A stretch of 64,000 bases of DNA, taken from positions 6,272,501-6,336,500 of the forward strand of contig NZ_JARUBJ010000002.1 in NCBI RefSeq assembly GCF_029626145.1, read 5' to 3'. Within the stretch, counting starts at the first letter, position 1. Each line of letters starts with the position of its first letter. A model generated the notes under the pieces. That model was given only the letters and a program-made list of their open reading frames with translations. It made no database searches and was not told the origin of the DNA. Shown here one piece after another: positions 52,696-61,038 of the stretch. The DNA is from Micromonospora sp. WMMD961. GTDB taxonomy: Bacteria > Actinomycetota > Actinomycetes > Mycobacteriales > Micromonosporaceae. Both the position numbers and the translations under genes were made by a program.

Positions 52696-52728
52696 ACGGG
52701 GCCGTCGGCGCGTTGCCGGCGGCCCCGT
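52696..52728 (+). terminator. Terminator of the XRE-DUF397 unit
   Basis: Arms 52696-52709 and 52715-52728 match at 13 of 14 positions with a 5-nt loop, 14 bp after the DUF397 stop. Confidence 0.7.
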
Positions 52729-52895
52729 CGTCGTACGGGCCTACCGACCCCGTTGGGCAGCATCCGCTGATCGGACGACGCTCGGGACCGATAGGCGCGT
52801 TTCAGTTGCTGGGACGAACACGGGGCGTAACATAGCCCTCGGGTACGTGGAACTTCCACACCAGCTCATTCGTCGCGGTTCATCCGGAGACCCTC

Positions 52896-53171
52896 ATGCG
52901 GTTCCTGATCGTTCGCACCGACATCCGCGCCGTCGCCGACGGGGACATCGCCGCCGCCTGGGCCGACGGCCACCGACTTCGCGACGAGACGACCACGCCC
53001 GAGCCGCGACGGCAGATCGTGCACGCCGAGGACCGGGACGCCGCGCTCCTGCTGGCCCGCGCCCTCGCCACGGTCGGCGCGGTCCGCGCCGGCAAGCAAC
53101 GGGTCAAGGTTCTGCCGTTGGCCGAACCCCGGGCCGCCTTCCGACACAGACCGGGGCCCACCGCAACCTGA
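52896..53171 (+). CDS. Small hypothetical protein
   Basis: The 91-residue product begins MRFLIVRTDIRAVADGDIAAAW and is soluble, with mixed charge. GGAG sits 6 nt before ATG 52896. The terminator downstream and GC-rich third positions support a real gene. No family recognised. Confidence 0.65.
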   Translation: MRFLIVRTDIRAVADGDIAAAWADGHRLRDETTTPEPRRQIVHAEDRDAALLLARALATVGAVRAGKQRVKVLPLAEPRAAFRHRPGPTAT

Positions 53172-53184
53172 TTCGACGAGACGT

Positions 53185-53240
53185 CCGTCGTGGTCGGACC
53201 GGCTCCCCCGCCGCGTTCATCGCACCCCCGACCACGACGG
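53185..53240. terminator. Long-loop bidirectional hairpin
   Basis: A perfect 13-bp stem CCGTCGTGGTCGG (53185-53197) with CCGACCACGACGG (53228-53240) around a 30-nt loop lies between convergent genes. Confidence 0.65.
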
Positions 53241-53298
53241 CCCGTGTTCCCGGCCCGTGACCGCCGCGGCAACGGCGGCCACGGGTCGGGACCGTGCC

Positions 53299-54258
53299 TC
53301 AACGGTCCGCGCCCACCCAACCGTCCAGCCACCGGTGGATGAGGAACAGCGCGATCGACGACGGTGGGGGCAAGATCAACTGCGCGCCGTCACCCACGTC
53401 CACCGTCTGCCCGGCCAGCGCAGCCCCGATCTCCCGGCGCGAGAACCACCTGGCGTACGCGATCTCGGACGGGTCGACCTGCACCGGATCAGCCGGGTCG
53501 GCGGTGGCCAGGAAGCCCAGCATCAGCGAGCCGGGGAACGGCCACGCCTGGCTGCCCACGTACCCGATGCGGTCGACCGCGATGCCCACCTCCTCGCGGA
53601 CCTCGCGCAGCACGGCGGCCTCCGCGGACTCGCCCGGCTCGACATAGCCGGCCAGGCAGGAGTAGCGCCGACCGCCGGGGGTGCCCGGCCAACCGGCGTT
53701 GTTGCCGAGCAGGCAACGCCCGTCGGGGCCGTCCACGCCGTCGTGCACCAGGACGATCATGGCCGGGTCGGTACGCGGCCAGATCCGCCCACCATTGCGG
53801 TCCACCCGGGACCAACCGGCCTCGTCCATCGCGGTCGGCGCCCCGGTGCTCGTCGAGTAGCCGTGCCGGGTGTGCCAGTTGAGCAACGCCAACGCGGTGG
53901 TGAAGATGCCCGCCTCGCGGTCGGTCAGCAGGTGACCGACCTCGCGCAGGTTGACCGCCCGGGTCCCCGGTATCGCCGGCAGCGGCGCGTCGACCGCGAA
54001 GACCGGCACCCCGTCCGGCTCCACGCCGAGGAACATCGCCACCGACTCGGACCCGGCCGGCACGTCGGCCGCACCGAACAACACCAGCGCCGGAGGCGAG
54101 GCGTCGGTACGGGCCAACGCCCGACCGTCGTCGGTCGAGTCGAGCAGCAACACCCGGGCCCGCAGCCACGCCTCGGTCAACCAGGCCGAGTCACCCCGCC
54201 GGTGCGCCGCCCGATCCAACGTGGAGCGCGCCAACGGCGGCGCCGCCTCCCCACTCAC
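53299..54258 (-). CDS. nudC: NAD(H) pyrophosphatase NudC
   Basis: The 319-residue Nudix hydrolase has the box GYVEPGE...REVREEVGI and the NADH-specific array SQAWPFPGS (usual SQPWPFPxS). It should split NAD(H) and may remove NAD caps from RNA. The zinc-ribbon segment between the domains (WHTRHGYSTSTGAPT, then RNGGRIWPRTDP) lacks all four cysteines. Its GTG overlaps the M16 stop by 4 bp (54255-54258). Same neighbourhood as Rv3199c. Confidence 0.9.
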   Translation of the reverse strand: MSGEAAPPLARSTLDRAAHRRGDSAWLTEAWLRARVLLLDSTDDGRALARTDASPPALVLFGAADVPAGSESVAMFLGVEPDGVPVFAVDAPLPAIPGTRAVNLREVGHLLTDREAGIFTTALALLNWHTRHGYSTSTGAPTAMDEAGWSRVDRNGGRIWPRTDPAMIVLVHDGVDGPDGRCLLGNNAGWPGTPGGRRYSCLAGYVEPGESAEAAVLREVREEVGIAVDRIGYVGSQAWPFPGSLMLGFLATADPADPVQVDPSEIAYARWFSRREIGAALAGQTVDVGDGAQLILPPPSSIALFLIHRWLDGWVGADR

Positions 54259-55598
54259 GCTGGTGGCTCGGTGTGGACCGTGGTCAGCGCGGCCAGAGCC
54301 GGAGTCACCCGCTCCGCGTCACCGAGCACCACGACCGCCGCCCGAGCCGGTGCCAGATACCGTGCACCCACCCGCGCGACGTCGTCGATGCTCGCCTTCG
54401 CCAACCTCGCCGCGTACTCGGCGAGGAAGTCCAGGCGCAGCCCGTTGCCCGCGTACGCGCTGGTCAACGCCGCCAGCCCGGCCTGGGTGGACATGCCGAG
54501 CTGGAGAGTGCCCAGGGCGTACTGACGGGCCTGCTCCAACTCCTCGGGCTTCGGTGGCAGCGACGCCAGCCGACCCAGCTCGTACGTCGTCTCCAGCAGG
54601 GCCGGACCGGTGACCTCGGTGGCCACCTCGGCGGAGGCGACCAGCACCGACCCGGCGACGGAGTGCTCGATCCCCGAGTGCGGGCCGTACGTGTAGCCCT
54701 TGTCCTCGCGGATGTTCTCCACCCACCGGGAGGAGAAGTAGCCCCCGAAGATCAGGTTGGCCAGTTGCAGCGGGGCGTGGTCGGGGTCGGTGCGGGACAC
54801 CGCCGGAAGCGCGATCCGCAGCGAGGACTGCACCGAGCCGGGCCGGTCGACCAGCAGCAGCGGCCCCGGCTCCAACGGCGGGGTGACCGGCAGTTCGGCG
54901 ATCCGCCCGGCGCCGGCCCAGCCGCCGAGCGCCCGCTCGGCCGCGTCCAGTGCCTTCTCCGGCTGCACGTCGCCGACCAGCACCAACTGTGCGCCGGCCG
55001 GATGGACCCGCTCCTCGTGCAGGGTGCGCAGTGCCGCCGGTCGGACGGCGCGGATCTGGCCCGGCTCCGGGGTCTGCGTCGCGTACGGGTGACGGCCGTA
55101 GATCCGCTTCAGCAGCGCCTCCCGGGCCAGGTGCGCCGGCTGGCTCTGCGCCACCTGGATCCGGTCGACCAGTCGGTCCCGTTCGGTGGCGACCTCGTCG
55201 CTCGGGTAGTTGGCGCTGGTCAGCACCTCGGCCAGCAACTCCAGCATCCGGTCCAGGCCGGTGACCAGCCCGGCGCCGGAGAGCATCAGCCGGTCCGGGT
55301 CGACGCCCGCGGAGAGTCCGCCGCCCACCTTCTGCAACTCGGCGGCGAGTTGCACACTGGTCTTCGACTCGGTGCCGGAGAGCATCGTCTGCGAGAGCAT
55401 CGCCCCCCGGGCCAGGTGGACCCGGCCGAACGGCACCCAGAGCCGCAGCTCGACCAGGGGCACGGCGGGCCGGCGAACGGCGATCACGGTGAGGCCGTTG
55501 CGCAGCGTGCGCTCGGCCTGCTTCGGCACCTTGAGCTTGCGGGTCGGCCCCAGCGGGGGCAACGTGCGCGGTCCAGCGGGAGCAGTGCTCACACTCAC
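54255..55598 (-). CDS. M16-family peptidase-like subunit without catalytic motif
   Basis: The 447-residue insulinase-fold protein lacks HxxEH (the site reads RGAMLSQTMLSGTESKT) but keeps the C-terminal pair RxxxGYTYGPHSG. It should be the inactive half of a heterodimeric M16 peptidase with the upstream gene, as in the alpha/beta mitochondrial processing peptidase. It is coupled to nudC. Confidence 0.88.
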   Translation of the reverse strand: MSVSTAPAGPRTLPPLGPTRKLKVPKQAERTLRNGLTVIAVRRPAVPLVELRLWVPFGRVHLARGAMLSQTMLSGTESKTSVQLAAELQKVGGGLSAGVDPDRLMLSGAGLVTGLDRMLELLAEVLTSANYPSDEVATERDRLVDRIQVAQSQPAHLAREALLKRIYGRHPYATQTPEPGQIRAVRPAALRTLHEERVHPAGAQLVLVGDVQPEKALDAAERALGGWAGAGRIAELPVTPPLEPGPLLLVDRPGSVQSSLRIALPAVSRTDPDHAPLQLANLIFGGYFSSRWVENIREDKGYTYGPHSGIEHSVAGSVLVASAEVATEVTGPALLETTYELGRLASLPPKPEELEQARQYALGTLQLGMSTQAGLAALTSAYAGNGLRLDFLAEYAARLAKASIDDVARVGARYLAPARAAVVVLGDAERVTPALAALTTVHTEPPA

Positions 55599-55653
55599 CG
55601 TGTCTCCTTCTTTCGCGACTGCGGGGCTCGCAGGACCGGCTCACTCCTCGCGC

Positions 55654-56961
55654 TCACCGAACACCCCCGGGGATGACCTCGATCGCGGCCCGGCGTTCCG
55701 GCCGCAGGGTGGCCGCGGCGGCCCGGACCTGCTCCTCGGTGACCTCGCCGACCAGTCGGGGCAACTCGTTGAGCAGGCCCGGTTCGCCGCGCTGCTGCTC
55801 CAGCACGGCCATCCGCAGCGCGCGGCCGAGCACCGCGTCGGTGTCGCGCAACAGGTGGGTCGCCATGCGGGCCTGGGTGCGGTCCAGCTCACCGTCGGTC
55901 AGCCCGTCGGTGGCCAGCCGGTCCAGCTCCTCGTCGATGGTGCGCAGCACCTTGTCCACGTCGCCCCCGGGCGGCAGGTGCGCCTGCAACAGCAGCGCGG
56001 TGGGGTCACGGACGTCGAACGGGTCACCCATGAAACCGAGATATCCGCCGAGGCTGGTCACCATGCGGTCGCGCTGCACCAGCCGTTCGACGAGCCGCGA
56101 GGCGTCGCCGTCGGTGAGCACCTCGGCCAGCACCACGTACGGCAGGTAGCCGGTGAAGTCGCTGATCGGGTCGGGCACGCGCCAGGCGCCGGCCACCGCC
56201 GGCAGCGGGGCCAAAGCGTCGGTGTACGAGGTGCGCCGCTCGGCGGTCAGGTCGGGCTCGGTGAAGTCGGGCCGTTGCGGCGCCAGCCGGGCCGGCACGT
56301 CCCCGAAGTGCCGGGTGACCAGCTCGGTCGCCTCGGCCACGTCGATGTCACCGCTGACGGCCAGGACCGCGTTGCCGCTGGCGTAGTAGCGGCGGAAGAA
56401 GTCCGCGGCGTCGGCGACGGTCGCCGACTCCAGGTCGTCGAAGGAGCCGTAGCCGTCGTGCGCGTTCGGGAACGTGTCGAACATGACCGGCGGCAGGGTC
56501 AGCCAGGGGAAGCCGCCGTACGGCCGGTTGAGGACGTTGACCCGGATCTCCTCCTTGACCACGTCGACCTGGTTGCGCAGGTTCTCCTCGGTCAGCCGGG
56601 GGCCACGCATCCGGTCCGCCTCCAGGAACAGCGCGCGTTCCAGCGCGTTGCTCGGCAGCGTCTCGAAATAGTCGGTGTAGTCCAGATGGGTGGAGCCGTT
56701 GAAGGTGCCGCCCGCGCCCTGCACGTGCCGGAAGTGGGCCAGCTTCTCCAGGTTCTCCGAGCCCTGGAACATCAGGTGCTCGAAGAGGTGGGCGAAGCCG
56801 GTGCGCCCCTCCGGCTCGGAGCGGATGCCGACGTCGTAGACCACCGCCACCCCGATCACCGGGGCACTGCGATCGGGGGTGAGCACCACCCGCAGGCCGT
56901 TGTCGAGGGTGAACCGCTCGACCGGATACTTCGTCGCTGGAATTCTTGATCTCCGCGCCAC
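55654..56961 (-). CDS. Catalytic M16-family zinc peptidase
   Basis: The 435-residue protein has the inverted zinc motif H58-L-F-E61-H62 (GFAHLFEHLMFQGS) and a downstream acidic ligand region (VKEEIRVNVLNRPYG). GTG 56959-56961 gives MARRSRIPATKYPVERF. The paired inactive subunit follows 55 bp downstream, so they probably form one enzyme. Targets unknown. Confidence 0.9.
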   Translation of the reverse strand: MARRSRIPATKYPVERFTLDNGLRVVLTPDRSAPVIGVAVVYDVGIRSEPEGRTGFAHLFEHLMFQGSENLEKLAHFRHVQGAGGTFNGSTHLDYTDYFETLPSNALERALFLEADRMRGPRLTEENLRNQVDVVKEEIRVNVLNRPYGGFPWLTLPPVMFDTFPNAHDGYGSFDDLESATVADAADFFRRYYASGNAVLAVSGDIDVAEATELVTRHFGDVPARLAPQRPDFTEPDLTAERRTSYTDALAPLPAVAGAWRVPDPISDFTGYLPYVVLAEVLTDGDASRLVERLVQRDRMVTSLGGYLGFMGDPFDVRDPTALLLQAHLPPGGDVDKVLRTIDEELDRLATDGLTDGELDRTQARMATHLLRDTDAVLGRALRMAVLEQQRGEPGLLNELPRLVGEVTEEQVRAAAATLRPERRAAIEVIPGGVR

Positions 56962-56971
56962 GGGATCGACC

Positions 56972-57209
56972 CTAGCGCGTCGACACCCCCACCACCTGCG
57001 ACCTTCCCGGAGCGGCCGCGACCGGGGTGGTGACCAGAGGCAGCACCTCGGCATCGACCCGCTCGGCCTCCTCGCGGTGCGCCCACCGCGGAGAGGACGA
57101 ACTCGTCGACGCCGAGCGACGCGTACTCGTCGATCCGGGCCGCCACCTCGGCGTAGCTGCCGACCAGCGCGGTGCGGAGTTGCTTCTCTGGTCGGCCCCC
57201 GAGCACCAT
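56972..57209 (-). pseudogene. Frameshifted C-terminal remnant of an SsuD/LLM-type flavin monooxygenase
   Basis: On the minus strand LRTALVGSYAEVAARIDEYASLGVDEFVLS matches the C-terminus of alkanesulfonate monooxygenase (shown by its part VGSYAEVAARIDEY). The frame then shifts around 57077-57090, and the other frame continues HREEAERVDAEVLPLV up to the TAG at 56972-56974. The N-terminal 280 or so residues are missing. It lies beside an intact ssuABC-like operon, so the decayed enzyme and transporter belonged together. Confidence 0.8.
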
Positions 57210-57305
57210 AAGACCTATAAGGCTGGTCGGAATTACCGACATGACTGAGAGGCGAAGTCCCGCCATGTGGGTGACTCTTGACGCTGACCAGAGGCTCGCC
57301 CAGTC

Positions 57306-57326
57306 TTCCTACCAACTAAGTAGGAA
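57306..57326 (+). promoter_or_regulatory. Palindromic operator candidate upstream of ssuA
   Basis: TTCCTAC-N7-GTAGGAA (57306-57312 and 57320-57326) is a perfect 7-bp inverted repeat ending 20 bp before the ssuA ATG. Motifs with a CTAAGTAGGAAT core are frequent before sulfur-assimilation genes. The regulator is unknown. Confidence 0.55.
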
Positions 57327-57346
57327 TACTGCGGATTGGATGGACG

Positions 57347-58411
57347 ATGAGACGGTCCCCCCTGCGCCGGATGGTCACCCTGGCCACCCTCGCCGCCCTC
57401 GGCGCGGCGACCCTGGGCAGCACCGCCGCGTGCGGCGACGACAGCGAGGGCGCGAGCGGGAGCTCCGGCCGGGTGACGTTGCGCCTCGGCTACTTCCCCA
57501 ACATCACCCACGCGCCGGCGGTCGTCGGAGTGGAGAAGGGCATCTTCGCCGAGAAGCTCGGCGCGAACGTGAAGCTGGACCCGAAGACCTTCAACGCCGG
57601 GCCGGCCGCCATCGAGGCCGTCTTCTCCGGCGCGCTGGACGCCACCTACATCGGTCCGAACCCGACCGTGAACGCCTTCTCCAAGTCCAGGGGTGAGGCC
57701 GTCCGGGTCGTCTCCGGCGCGGCCTCCGGCGGCGTGGCCCTGGTGGTCAAGCCCGCCATCACCGGCGTGCAGGACCTGAAGGGCAAGAAGATCGCCACCC
57801 CGCAGCTGGGCAACACCCAGGACGTGGCGATCCGGTACTGGCTCAAGCAGCAGGGGCTGACCACCACGAAGGAGGGCGGCGGCGACGTCAAGATCGTGCC
57901 GCAGGAGAACGCGCAGACGGTCGAGACGTTCAACAGCGGCGCGATCGACGGTGCCTGGGTGCCCGAGCCGTTCGTCTCCCGCCTGGTCAACGCCGGCGGC
58001 AAGGTGCTCGTCGACGAGCGCGACCTGTGGCCGGACAAGAAGTTCGTCATCACCAACCTGCTGGTCAGCACGAAGTTCCTCAAGGCGCACCCGGACGTCG
58101 TACAGAAGCTGGTCGACGGCCAGGTGGCCGCGAACGAGTTCGTCAACAGCAAGCCCGAGGAGGCCCAGCAGGCCATCTCCGACGCGATCGGGAAGATCAC
58201 CGGCAAGCCGCTGGACCTGAAGCTCATCAAGCAGGCGTGGCCGACGTTGGAGTTCACCAACGACCCGATCGCGACCTCGCTCAAGGCCGGCCTCGACCAC
58301 GCCGTCGACGTCAAGCTGACCGAGCCGGTCGACCTCGACGGCCTCTACGACCTGACGTACCTCAACAACGCGCTCAAGGCCGCCGGCCGGCCCGAGGTCG
58401 TCCAGCCATGA
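57347..58411 (+). CDS. ssuA: Aliphatic sulfonate/nitrate/taurine-type substrate-binding lipoprotein
   Basis: The 354-residue SsuA/TauA-family protein has a signal peptide ending in lipobox STAAC and the family segments LRLGYFPNITHAPAVVG, DATYIGPNPTVNAF and IDGAWVPEPFVSRLV. It captures an oxidised sulfur or similar small anion outside the membrane. It forms an operon with the next two genes by overlapping codons. Substrate specificity is inferred from the adjacent ssuD remnant. Confidence 0.88.
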   Translation: MRRSPLRRMVTLATLAALGAATLGSTAACGDDSEGASGSSGRVTLRLGYFPNITHAPAVVGVEKGIFAEKLGANVKLDPKTFNAGPAAIEAVFSGALDATYIGPNPTVNAFSKSRGEAVRVVSGAASGGVALVVKPAITGVQDLKGKKIATPQLGNTQDVAIRYWLKQQGLTTTKEGGGDVKIVPQENAQTVETFNSGAIDGAWVPEPFVSRLVNAGGKVLVDERDLWPDKKFVITNLLVSTKFLKAHPDVVQKLVDGQVAANEFVNSKPEEAQQAISDAIGKITGKPLDLKLIKQAWPTLEFTNDPIATSLKAGLDHAVDVKLTEPVDLDGLYDLTYLNNALKAAGRPEVVQP

Positions 58412-59184
58412 CGTCGACGACGACGCCGCAGAGCGCGACCACAGCGGTCGCGCTCTCCGGCGTGACCAAGGTGTACGGGCGCGGGGCGAACGCCGTCCTG
58501 GCCCTCGACGGTGTGTCGCTGGACGTCGCACCCGGCGAGTTCGTCTGCCTGGTCGGTGCCTCCGGCTGCGGCAAGAGCACGCTGCTGAACCTGGTCGCCG
58601 GTCTGGACCGGCCCAGCGGCGGGCAGATCACGCTGGCCGGTGACGCCAACCCGGGGCTGATGTTCCAGGAGCCGGCGCTGTTTCCCTGGCTGACCGTCGA
58701 CGGCAACGTGGAGGTGCCACTGAAGCTGCGCCGGTTGCCCCGGGCCAGGCGGCGCGAGCGCGTGGCCGAACTGCTGCGTACGGTGCACCTGGCGGACTTC
58801 GGCCGAAAGCGCCCCCACGAGCTCTCCGGCGGCATGCGGCAACGCGTCGCGCTGGCCCGCACGCTGGCCCTGGACACCCCGGTGCTGCTGATGGACGAGC
58901 CGTTCGGCGCGCTGGACGCGATGACCCGGGACATCCTGCACGACGAGCTGGAACGGATTTGGTCCGAACGCAGACTCTCGGTGCTCTTCGTGACGCACAA
59001 CGTCCGCGAGGCCGCCCGGCTGGCCGACCGGATCATCCTGCTCTCCAGCTGCCCGGGCCGGATCATCTACTCCACCGAGGTGGACGTCCCGCGCCCCCGA
59101 CGGATCGACTCCCCCGAGGTCGCCGCCATCGCCGCCGAGGTCACCGAGCGGCTCCGTACGGAGGTGGGCCGCCATGGCCAATGA
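58408..59184 (+). CDS. ssuB: Sulfonate-type ABC transporter ATPase
   Basis: The 258-residue ATPase has Walker A GASGCGKST, Q-loop LMFQEPALFPWLTV, signature LSGGMRQRVALA, Walker B VLLMDEPFGALD and H-loop VLFVTHNVREA. The ATG overlaps the ssuA stop by 4 bp. It powers import with ssuC. Confidence 0.93.
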   Translation: MTSTTTPQSATTAVALSGVTKVYGRGANAVLALDGVSLDVAPGEFVCLVGASGCGKSTLLNLVAGLDRPSGGQITLAGDANPGLMFQEPALFPWLTVDGNVEVPLKLRRLPRARRRERVAELLRTVHLADFGRKRPHELSGGMRQRVALARTLALDTPVLLMDEPFGALDAMTRDILHDELERIWSERRLSVLFVTHNVREAARLADRIILLSSCPGRIIYSTEVDVPRPRRIDSPEVAAIAAEVTERLRTEVGRHGQ

Positions 59185-60058
59185 CACCCTTGCCAGCGCC
59201 GCGCGTACCGACGCGCAGATCTCCGGCCTGGACGCACTGGAGATCGCCGGACGGGACACCGAGGTCTCCCGAGGTGCCCGGATCTGGGCGGCCACCTGGC
59301 CCAAGCTGGCGGCGCTGGTCATCGCCATCGCGGCCTGGCAGGTGGTGGTCTGGTCGGGCTGGAAGCCGCCGTACTCCCTGCCCGGGCCGCTGGAGGTCGG
59401 CCGTGAGCTGGCCGCCCAGGCCCAGGGCCCGCAGCTCTGGGAGGGCCTGCTCACCACCCTGCGGCGCGCCGCGGTCGGCTACGTCTTCTCGGTCGCGGTC
59501 GGCCTGCTGCTGGGCTTGGCGGTGGCCCGGTCGAAGGTGCTCCGGGCCGCCATCGGCTCGATGATCACCGCGTTGCAGACCATGCCGTCGATCGCCTGGT
59601 TCCCGCTGGCGATCCTGCTCTTCGAGCTGAGCGAGAAGGCGATCTTCTTCGTGGTGGTGCTCGGTGCCGCCCCGTCCATCGCCAACGGGGTGATCTCCGG
59701 TGTGGACTACGTGCCGCCGCTGCTGCTGCGGGCCGGTCGCAACCTCGGCGCCCGAGGTCTCGACCTCTACCGGTACGTCATCGCGCCGGCCGCCCTACCG
59801 GCGATCGTCGCCGGGCTCAAGCAGGGGTGGGCGTTCTCCTGGCGCAGCCTGATGGCCGGTGAACTGATCGTGGTCGGCATCTCGCAGACCTCGCTCGGCG
59901 CACAGCTGACCTACTCCCGCGAATTGTCCGACGCGCCCTGGCTGCTCTCCACCATGATCGTCATCCTGGTGCTCGGGCTCGGCGTGGACGCCGCCTTCGG
60001 CGCGGCCGACAAGGCGATCCGACGGCGCTGGGGCGTGCTCGACCAGGCGGGCAACTGA
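59174..60058 (+). CDS. ssuC: Sulfonate-type ABC transporter permease
   Basis: The 294-residue BPD-type permease has six predicted spans and the EAA-like loop GARGLDLYRYVIAPAALPAIVAGLKQG. ATG 59174 overlaps ssuB by 11 bp. The N-terminal 40 residues are hydrophilic. The product completes the ABC importer. Confidence 0.93.
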   Translation: MANDTLASAARTDAQISGLDALEIAGRDTEVSRGARIWAATWPKLAALVIAIAAWQVVVWSGWKPPYSLPGPLEVGRELAAQAQGPQLWEGLLTTLRRAAVGYVFSVAVGLLLGLAVARSKVLRAAIGSMITALQTMPSIAWFPLAILLFELSEKAIFFVVVLGAAPSIANGVISGVDYVPPLLLRAGRNLGARGLDLYRYVIAPAALPAIVAGLKQGWAFSWRSLMAGELIVVGISQTSLGAQLTYSRELSDAPWLLSTMIVILVLGLGVDAAFGAADKAIRRRWGVLDQAGN

Positions 60059-60155
60059 CCCGTGCACGGCTCCGCGCGCTGCGACTACGCGCTCCGGGCG
60101 ATGCTCGCCGGTGGTGGCGGCGACGGCGAGAGCGATGCGGGGCGCTCCCACCCGG

Positions 60156-60397
60156 ATGATCGCGCTCGATCATGGAGCTAGGGCCTGTTTCATAAGAACT
60201 GGCCGGCCTGCGGCGGGCCCGGACGACGCCCGGCGGCGTTGCGGTTTCGTCCGGATACAACACCGGTATCCGGACGAAACCGCGCCTTGCCGGATCGCCG
60301 TCCGGACTCCGCCTCGGCTCGACCGCCCTTATGAAACAGGCCCTAGTGGCCTCGTCCCGGTTGGGAGGGCCCTACTTCCTGGTTCGAGCGCGATCAT
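60156..60397. repeat. Older inverted repeat interrupted by the MITE
   Basis: ATGATCGCGCTCG (60156-60168) and CGAGCGCGATCAT (60385-60397) are perfect 13-bp arms flanking the MITE. The left flank TCGATCATGGAG (60166-60177) matches the arm of the REP-like element at 23654-23728. Confidence 0.65.
60181..60343. mobile_element. 163-bp MITE-like element with perfect 16-bp terminal inverted repeats
   Basis: Termini GGGCCTGTTTCATAAG (60181-60196) and CTTATGAAACAGGCCC (60328-60343) are perfect and are flanked by CTA and TAG, consistent with a TA or CTAG target duplication. Inside, GCGGTTTCGTCCGGATAC (60241-60258) pairs perfectly with 60266-60283. No transposase is encoded, so it would be mobilised in trans. 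Confidence 0.85.
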
Positions 60398-60451
60398 GCA
60401 GGGCTGTGAAACGCCTGCGTCGTCCTTTGGCACAACAATGGCCGACGAGGT

Positions 60452-60490
60452 GATGTGGTCGGGTCGGTGCCCCGCCGACCCGACCACATC
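60452..60490. terminator. Strong hairpin terminator
   Basis: A perfect 16-bp stem (60452-60467 with 60475-60490, 7-nt loop) lies downstream of the small membrane-protein gene on the minus strand and could also stop ssuABC read-through. Confidence 0.8.
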
Positions 60491-60547
60491 TCGTACCGAT
60501 CCTGACCGGGCCTGCCCCTCCGCCGGCGCCGGTCGGCCGGTCGCTGG

Positions 60548-60748
60548 TCAACCCACGTGTGCGACCGCCGGGCCGGTGCCCTGGTCGCCGGGGCCGCGCA
60601 GCTCCACCAGACCCGCCGGAGCGTTACCCGCCGGGGTGGCGTGCCAGGGCGCGAAGGCCGCAACCATGGCGAGCAGCAGCCCGGCGAGCGCGACCGCGAC
60701 CACCAGGATCAGTTCCCGCAGTGCACCCGAGCCGGCTTCGCCCGCCAT
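60548..60748 (-). CDS. Small single-span membrane protein
   Basis: This 66-residue protein has one hydrophobic span (LILVVAVALAGLLLAMVAAF) and a Gly/Pro-rich exposed tail. GGAGGGG precedes ATG 60746-60748. No family recognised. The 489 bp between it and ssuC hold the MITE, the older inverted repeat and the terminator, but no gene. Confidence 0.7.
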   Translation of the reverse strand: MAGEAGSGALRELILVVAVALAGLLLAMVAAFAPWHATPAGNAPAGLVELRGPGDQGTGPAVAHVG

Positions 60749-60990
60749 GGTCACCCCTCCCGTGCCGGGCCCCCCGCCCGACATCCCCCGGTGGTCAGCC
60801 TCGACCACCCCCCGCCGGGACGCAGTCGGCCAGCCGACCAAGCCGAGGCTGATTACCGACTCAGACGAGCGGTCGGGCGGCGCGGCCGACCGGCCACCGC
60901 ATCGACCCGCATGCCCGGGCGATCACGGGTCGACAGCAGGGCGGTCCGCGGCACCAGCCGCCGACCGCCAGGCCACTCGCCACCGACGAA

Positions 60991-61024
60991 ACCGACCCGC
61001 CCAGCCGAAGCGGAGCGGGTCGGT
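60991..61024 (-). terminator. Terminator of the DEAD-box helicase gene
   Basis: A perfect 10-bp stem ACCGACCCGC (60991-61000) with GCGGGTCGGT (61015-61024) lies 15 bp beyond the stop codon. Confidence 0.75.
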
Positions 61025-61038
61025 CGAGGCGCGGGAGA

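Noticed and set aside
57216..57346. Riboswitch (SAM or similar) in the ssuA leader
   Set aside because: Only short inverted repeats are visible; no conserved riboswitch core could be recognised.
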